Assembly: GCA_023392395.1 (NCBI GenBank)
Contig: JAEVZE010000225.1
Span: 1 to 17,812 of the forward strand
Source: Bacillota bacterium
Lineage (GTDB): Bacteria > Bacillota > Clostridia > Christensenellales > Aristaeellaceae
Reading direction: 5' to 3'
Length of the DNA stretch: 17,812 nucleotides
The stretch's first letter is position 1. Each line of letters opens with the position of its first letter. The translations under genes and the position numbers were made by a program. Positions 14,048 to 17,812 of the stretch are shown here, in pieces. The notes beneath the pieces were generated by a model, which saw only the letters and a list, made by a program, of their open reading frames with translations, did not search any database and was not told where the DNA came from.

Positions 14048-14219
14048 ATTTGTGCCGGCTTTGCCGGTACAAATGGATTTCCCCCAAGGGCGAGCTTGCC
14101 CGCCCGACGGGAAATCAATTCCGGCCGTCCGGATTTCGCCCGAAATTTCTGTGAGGAAATTCAGAAATCCGTCCCCAGTTCCCTCCGCAATCGCTTACGC
14201 CTTCGGCGGAAGCGATTGC
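14048..14219 (+). repeat. Diverged family A-like four-hairpin element (A4)
   Basis: Four hairpins in series just before parB. These are ATTTGTGCCGG/CCGGTACAAAT (14048-14074), GATTTCCC/GGGAAATC enclosing GGGC/GCCC (14076-14116), CGGATTTC/GAAATCCG enclosing GAAATTTC/GGAAATTC (14130-14171), and GCAATCGCTT/AAGCGATTGC (14187-14219). The third hairpin shares CGCCCGAAATTTC with H3 of A2, and the spacer before the fourth (CAGTT.CC.TCCGC) resembles that of A2. Overall length is 172 bp against about 166. Confidence 0.55.
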
Positions 14220-14243
14220 CCAACATAGAAGGGAGGCGATCAT

Positions 14244-15116
14244 ATGGCCAATACCCCAAAGCACGGCTTGGGACGCGGCCTGGAGGCTCTTCTGGGCGGC
14301 GAACAGCCCTTGCGTCCGAACGATCCGGGCGACCAGGTGCTGTCCATCCGCCTTCAGGACATTGACGTAAACCGCAACCAGCCCCGAAGGTCCTTTGACG
14401 AGGAGAGCCTGCGGGAGCTTTCGGACTCCATCCGCTCGGTGGGCGTGGTGCAGCCGATTCTGGTGCAGCGCGCGGGCGCGCGCTATTCGATCATCGCAGG
14501 CGAACGACGCTTTCGGGCCGCCCGGATGGCGGGCCTCGCCGAAATCCCCGCCCTCGTGCGGGATTACGACGCCACGAAGCGCCTGGAAATCGCGCTGATC
14601 GAAAACCTGCAGCGCGAGGGCCTGAATCCGGTCGAGGAGGCCATGGGCGTGCGCGCGCTGATCGCCGAATGCGGCTACACCCAGGAGCAGGCAGCGGGCA
14701 GGCTTGGCAAGAGCCGCCCGGCCATCGCCAACCTGTTGCGCCTTCTGGCGCTGCCGGAGGCGGTTCTGGACATGCTAAAGGCTGGAACGCTCTCCGCGGG
14801 CCATGCGCGGGCGCTGGCGGGGCTTTCGTCCGCCGAGGCGCAGGTGCGGCTGGCCAACCTGACGATGGCGCAGAGTTTGAGCGTCCGCCAGCTGGAGCGC
14901 ATCTGCCAGCAGCAGATGGAAGCGCCCGAAAAGAAGCCCAAACTCCGCCCCGCGGGCGAGCTTGTCCAGCTCGAGACCATGGCGCGGGACGTGTTCGGCA
15001 CCCGGGCCAAGCTGGAAGGCGACGAAAAGCGTGGCAGGCTGATCCTCTCCTACTTCAGCGCGGAGGACCTGGAGCGCATCTGGGACGTCCTGGACGGCGT
15101 CCGAAACCGAAAATAA
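14244..15116 (+). CDS. parB: ParB/Spo0J chromosome-partitioning protein
   Basis: DNA-binding CTP-dependent clamp that loads at parS sites and partners ParA. The 290-residue product has an N-terminal HGLGRGLEALL box (7-17) typical of chromosomal ParB and thought to touch ParA. The CTP/N-terminal domain has NRNQPRRSF (43-51) and GERRFRAARMAGL (86-98). A helix-turn-helix follows at about 145-168 (TQEQAAGRLGKSRPAIANLL), and a C-terminal dimer domain ends the protein. The start ATG at 14244 lies 7 nt after GGGAGG. Length is normal. No parS palindrome close to TGTTTCACGTGAAACA was found by eye in this window. Confidence 0.93.
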   Translation: MANTPKHGLGRGLEALLGGEQPLRPNDPGDQVLSIRLQDIDVNRNQPRRSFDEESLRELSDSIRSVGVVQPILVQRAGARYSIIAGERRFRAARMAGLAEIPALVRDYDATKRLEIALIENLQREGLNPVEEAMGVRALIAECGYTQEQAAGRLGKSRPAIANLLRLLALPEAVLDMLKAGTLSAGHARALAGLSSAEAQVRLANLTMAQSLSVRQLERICQQQMEAPEKKPKLRPAGELVQLETMARDVFGTRAKLEGDEKRGRLILSYFSAEDLERIWDVLDGVRNRK

Positions 15117-15199
15117 TATCACGATAACGCGCCGCACTTTGCGAAAAACCCATGCGGCGACGAGAGAATGTTTGGGATTGGTATAAGGAGTGAAGCGCC

Positions 15200-15697
15200 A
15201 TGAGCGTCAACGATTTTGAATTGAATATCCTGGAGATTTTGAAAGAGGACGCCCGCACCGAGCCTTCGCGCATCGCGGTGATGACCGGGAGCGACGTCAC
15301 GACCGTCCGCGAGGCCATCCACAGCCTGGAATCCCGCGGCATCCTGGTCAAATACCCCGCCATGATCAACTGGGACCTGGCCGGCGGCGAGGAAGTGGAA
15401 GCGCTGATCGAGGTGCGCGTCACGCCGCAGCGGGACCAGGGCTTCGACGCCATCGCCGAGCGCATCTACCGGTTTGAGGAGGTGTCCAGCGTCTACCTGA
15501 TGAGCGGCGCCTACGACCTGATGGTCTTGGTGCGCGGCCGCACGATCAAGCAGCTGGCCTTGTTCGTGTCCGAAAAGCTGTCCACGCTGGAGCATGTCAA
15601 TTCCACCGCCACTCATTTTGTGCTCAAGAAGTACAAGAACGAGGGCGTCATCCTGGAGGGCGTCCATCGCGATGAGCGGCTGGCGGTGTCGCCATGA
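15200..15697 (+). CDS. Lrp/AsnC-family transcriptional regulator
   Basis: A 165-residue regulator with an N-terminal winged helix-turn-helix (about 5-55, NDFELNILEILKEDAR then TVREAIHSLESRGIL) and a C-terminal ligand-binding RAM domain (about 68-150, with VYLMSGAYDLMVLVRG). Members of this family sense amino acids and control genes of amino acid metabolism. The start ATG at 15200 follows AAGGAG with 9 nt spacing. Its stop overlaps the aminotransferase ATG by four bases (ATGA at 15694-15697), so the regulator and enzyme are made together, and the regulator probably senses a substrate or product of that enzyme. No operator could be identified in the 83 bp upstream. Confidence 0.9.
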   Translation: MSVNDFELNILEILKEDARTEPSRIAVMTGSDVTTVREAIHSLESRGILVKYPAMINWDLAGGEEVEALIEVRVTPQRDQGFDAIAERIYRFEEVSSVYLMSGAYDLMVLVRGRTIKQLALFVSEKLSTLEHVNSTATHFVLKKYKNEGVILEGVHRDERLAVSP

Positions 15698-16875
15698 ACT
15701 ACGATTCCGTCGTCTGCCGCCGGATGGCCGAAGTGCCGCCCTCCGGCATCCGCAAGTTCTTCGACATCGTCAGCGAGATGAAGGACGCGATCTCGCTGGG
15801 CGTGGGCGAGCCGGACTTCACCACCCCCTGGACGTACAACGACGCGGCCATCTATTCGCTCCGGCAGGGCCACACCCACTACACCAGCAACTGGGGCCTG
15901 ATCGAGCTGCGCCGCGCCATCGCGGGGTACCTCGAAAACCGGTTCGAGTTGCAATATGACCCCAAGGACGAGATCCTGGTCACCGTGGGCGCCAGCGAGG
16001 GCATCGATCTGGCGCTGCGCGCGCTGGTGGAGCCGGGGGACGAGGTCATCGCGCCCGACCCAACCTACGTATCCTACGCGCCGGGCATCGCCTTCGCCGG
16101 AGGCACCTGCGTCCCGCTGAAGACCCGAGCCGAGGACGCCTTCCGTATGACGCCAGAGGCCTTGCGCGCCTGCCTCTCGCCCAAGACCAAGGCGCTGATC
16201 CTGCCCTATCCCAACAACCCCACCGGCGGCGTGATGGACCGGGAGGACCTTGAAAAGATCGCAGAAGTGCTCAAGGATACCAACGTGGTCGTGATCGCCG
16301 ACGAGATCTACGCGGAGCTTACCTATGGAGGGCGCAAGCACCAGTCGTTTGCGGCCATCCCCGGCATGTGGGAGCGCACCATCACGCTCTCCGGCTTCTC
16401 CAAAGCCTTCGCCATGACCGGCTGGCGGCTGGGCTACGCCTGCGCGCCGAAAGAGCTGGCCGCGCTGATGTGCAAGATCCACCAGTTCACCATGCTGTGC
16501 GCGCCCACCGCGGGGCAGTACGCCGCGCTGGAGGCGCTGAAGGTGGGCGCGGAAAACGGCTATGCCGACGTGGCCACCATGGTGCGCGCCTACGACCGCA
16601 GGCGGCGGCTGGTGGTGGACGGGTTCAACGGCCTGGGCCTTGCCTGCTTTGAGCCGCTGGGCGCATTCTACGCCTTCCCGTCCGTAAAATCCACCGGCAT
16701 GGATTCCCAGGAATTCTGCCACAAGCTGCTCTCAGAACAGAAAGTAGCCGTCGTGCCCGGCGACGCCTTCGGCGCGGGCGGCGAGGGCCACATCCGAATC
16801 TCCTACGCCGCCTCCCACGAGAAACTGGCCGAGGCAATCAAGCGCATCGGAAAGTTCCTGGAGGCGCATGCGTGA
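15694..16875 (+). CDS. Class I/II PLP-dependent aminotransferase
   Basis: Fold type I aminotransferase of 393 residues. Visible residues include SLGVGEPDFTTP (34-45), PNNPTGG (173-179), ADEIYAELTY (202-211) with the PLP Asp203, SGFSKAFAMTGWRLGY (233-248) with PLP lysine K237 and the phosphate-binding Arg at 245, and a C-terminal HIRISYA carrying the substrate carboxylate Arg. This is the aspartate/aromatic/PatA-like group; the exact amino donor cannot be read from sequence. The start ATG lies within the stop of the Lrp-type gene, giving a two-gene coupled unit. Repeat B3 begins 5 bp after the stop and a terminator follows. Confidence 0.92.
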   Translation: MNYDSVVCRRMAEVPPSGIRKFFDIVSEMKDAISLGVGEPDFTTPWTYNDAAIYSLRQGHTHYTSNWGLIELRRAIAGYLENRFELQYDPKDEILVTVGASEGIDLALRALVEPGDEVIAPDPTYVSYAPGIAFAGGTCVPLKTRAEDAFRMTPEALRACLSPKTKALILPYPNNPTGGVMDREDLEKIAEVLKDTNVVVIADEIYAELTYGGRKHQSFAAIPGMWERTITLSGFSKAFAMTGWRLGYACAPKELAALMCKIHQFTMLCAPTAGQYAALEALKVGAENGYADVATMVRAYDRRRRLVVDGFNGLGLACFEPLGAFYAFPSVKSTGMDSQEFCHKLLSEQKVAVVPGDAFGAGGEGHIRISYAASHEKLAEAIKRIGKFLEAHA

Positions 16876-16880
16876 GGAAA

Positions 16881-16953
16881 CGCCGGGGGCGCTGCCCCCG
16901 GACCCCCGCCAAGGGGAATGATTCCCCTTGGAACCCCCGCAAGGGGATTGTGG
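16881..16953 (+). repeat. Family B three-hairpin repeat, copy B3
   Basis: CCGGGGGC/GCCCCCGG around GCT-like loop, CCAAGGGGAAT/ATTCCCCTTGG, and CCCC/GGGG around GCAA. It has the same layout as B1, but the middle stem has changed on both arms (AGAGGGATT in B1, AAGGGGAAT here). Confidence 0.88.
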
Positions 16954-16968
16954 ATGAAGGTGTACCCC

Positions 16969-17013
16969 AAAAAGGCCTCTGCGCTGAGACGATGCTCCGG
17001 CGCGGGGGCCTTT
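16969..17013 (+). terminator. Probable terminator of the aminotransferase unit
   Basis: AAAGGCC (16971-16977) pairs with GGCCTTT (17007-17013), with GCGC/GCGC as an inner stem and an internal loop between. The T-run is short (TTTC). Confidence 0.65.
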
Positions 17014-17074
17014 CGCTTGCCAACAGATATTCTTCGCCTGAAAATCCACCTGCCGTCGCACATCGTTCGCTTTG

Positions 17075-17190
17075 ATACCAGTTTCTCGCCGTATTTTGCC
17101 CCCAAAATGGACGCGCTAGCGAACATTTTTACCCCTTTGCGGGGTCAAGGGGGATCATCCCCCTTGCGGGGTGCGGGGCAGAGCCCTGCC
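17075..17190 (+). repeat. Family C repeat, copy C2
   Basis: Second copy, aligned over its whole length with 12941-13060. The blocks ATGGACGCGCTAGCG and GGGGTCAAGGGGGATCATC are identical. The hairpin before the latter differs on both arms (CCCTTGTGAGGG in C1, ACCCCTTTGCGGGGT here). Confidence 0.87.
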
Positions 17191-17215
17191 GTAGCCTTCC
17201 CCTATTTACAACATA

Positions 17216-17257
17216 AAAGTGGCTGCCCCGTAGCGCATCATTCGCTCCGGGGCAGCC
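17216..17257 (-). terminator. Terminator of the right-edge minus-strand gene
   Basis: GGCTGCCCCGTAGCG and CGCTCCGGGGCAGCC form a long stem (17221-17257). Read on the minus strand it is followed by ACTTTTAT. It lies 18 bp beyond the stop codon at 17275. Confidence 0.75.
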
Positions 17258-17274
17258 CTATTTACGTCCAGATA

Positions 17275-17812
17275 TTACCGCTCCTGCATCATGACGACCT
17301 TGAGCGCGGCGGTAGAGTGCCGGCCTTCCAGCGTGATGTCCACGAGCAGCTCCGCCTTGGGGTCGGTTAGCTGGTCCAGGTTGACCTCAAAGGTGGCTTC
17401 GGCCTTGGAGCCCCAGAGGTTGTTGAGCGGCAGCATCACGGCCTTGGGCCCGACCACCTGCACGCCGTCCGGCGCGTAGAGCGTGATGCGCGCCCACTGC
17501 TGCTGGCACATGCGCATGTCGTTCTTCACGCTGACGGTGAAGCGGCGGTTCTCGCCGAAGCGGAAGAAGGGGGAATCCCCCAGGTCCACCATCGCGCTGA
17601 AGGCGGGGAATTCGTACCTTGCGACGTTTGAGGTGAGCGCGCTGAGCTTGCGGACCGGCAAGCTGTGGTCCTTGTGCATGCCGTTCATCCCGAGCTGGTA
17701 GTCCGAAGTATCGGCGCAGAACAGCTCGTCGCCCGACAGGCATTCGATGGTGTAGCCGCCCTCCGCCAGGATGTCGCAGAGCCCCACACCCAGGAACATC
17801 GGCGTCACGCGC
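17275..17812 (-). CDS. C-terminal part of an unidentified protein with a beta-sandwich-like domain
   Basis: The frame is open to the right edge, so the N-terminus is outside the window; about 179 codons are visible. I do not recognise the family with confidence. The visible part starts with an alternating segment (MFLGVGLCDILAEGGYTIEC), then a region rich in alternating hydrophobic residues resembling an immunoglobulin-like or other beta-sandwich domain (RFTVSVKNDMRM, WARITLYAPDGVQVVG, AELLVDITLEGR). C-terminal domains of this sort occur in ADP-ribosylglycohydrolase-like and glycoside hydrolase proteins, but no catalytic motif lies in this piece. There is no transmembrane segment. A terminator follows. 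The GTG at 17808 is probably internal. Confidence 0.6.
   Translation of the reverse strand, partial: RVTPMFLGVGLCDILAEGGYTIECLSGDELFCADTSDYQLGMNGMHKDHSLPVRKLSALTSNVARYEFPAFSAMVDLGDSPFFRFGENRRFTVSVKNDMRMCQQQWARITLYAPDGVQVVGPKAVMLPLNNLWGSKAEATFEVNLDQLTDPKAELLVDITLEGRHSTAALKVVMMQER

Noticed and set aside
13930..14243. parS site between parA and parB
   Set aside because: None of the palindromes there resembles TGTTTCACGTGAAACA; they belong to the repeat elements.

Overview
This window looks like chromosomal DNA from a GC-rich member of the Bacillota, probably Clostridia. The evidence is an RNase Y gene with an N-terminal membrane anchor, a Soj/Spo0J-type parA-parB pair, an L-lactate dehydrogenase, strong AGGAGG-type ribosome binding sites, several TTGACA-N17-TATAAT promoters, and hairpin-rich intergenic repeats. 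The genus cannot be fixed from sequence alone.

Layout. Positions 1-4631 (minus strand) hold a polyamine operon read speD, speA, speE, speB, with speB running off the left edge. Together they predict arginine to agmatine to putrescine to spermidine, with SpeD supplying decarboxylated SAM. The operon starts at a consensus promoter and has a leader of about 380 nt. That leader carries a closed multibranched domain, a perfect intrinsic terminator just before the speD ribosome binding site, and a mutually exclusive antiterminator pairing. This is the most interesting feature here and I do not recognise its class. Next on the minus strand are a small cupin gene (4731-5063) and ldh (5238-6209) with an unusual upstream region. 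On the plus strand follow a short QueG-like iron-sulfur protein (6813-7514) and an RtcB ligase gene (7622-8506) that stops before the guanylylation histidine. A minus-strand tRNA-Arg(ACG) and a PatB/MalY-like C-S lyase plus DEDDh exonuclease pair (9199-10958) come next. The right part is plus strand: rny, parA, parB, an Lrp/AsnC-type regulator and a class I aminotransferase translationally coupled to it. The window ends in the 3' part of an unidentified minus-strand gene.

The intergenic spaces are rich in repeats. Family A (about 166 bp, four hairpins) has three clear copies, each abutting the 3' end of a minus-strand gene, and a diverged fourth between parA and parB. Family B (about 73 bp, three hairpins) follows rny, parA and the aminotransferase gene. 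Family C (about 120 bp) has two copies, each behind a B copy and a terminator, giving a duplicated B-terminator-C module. Compensatory changes in stems of A and B show that the folding, not just the sequence, has been maintained or regenerated.
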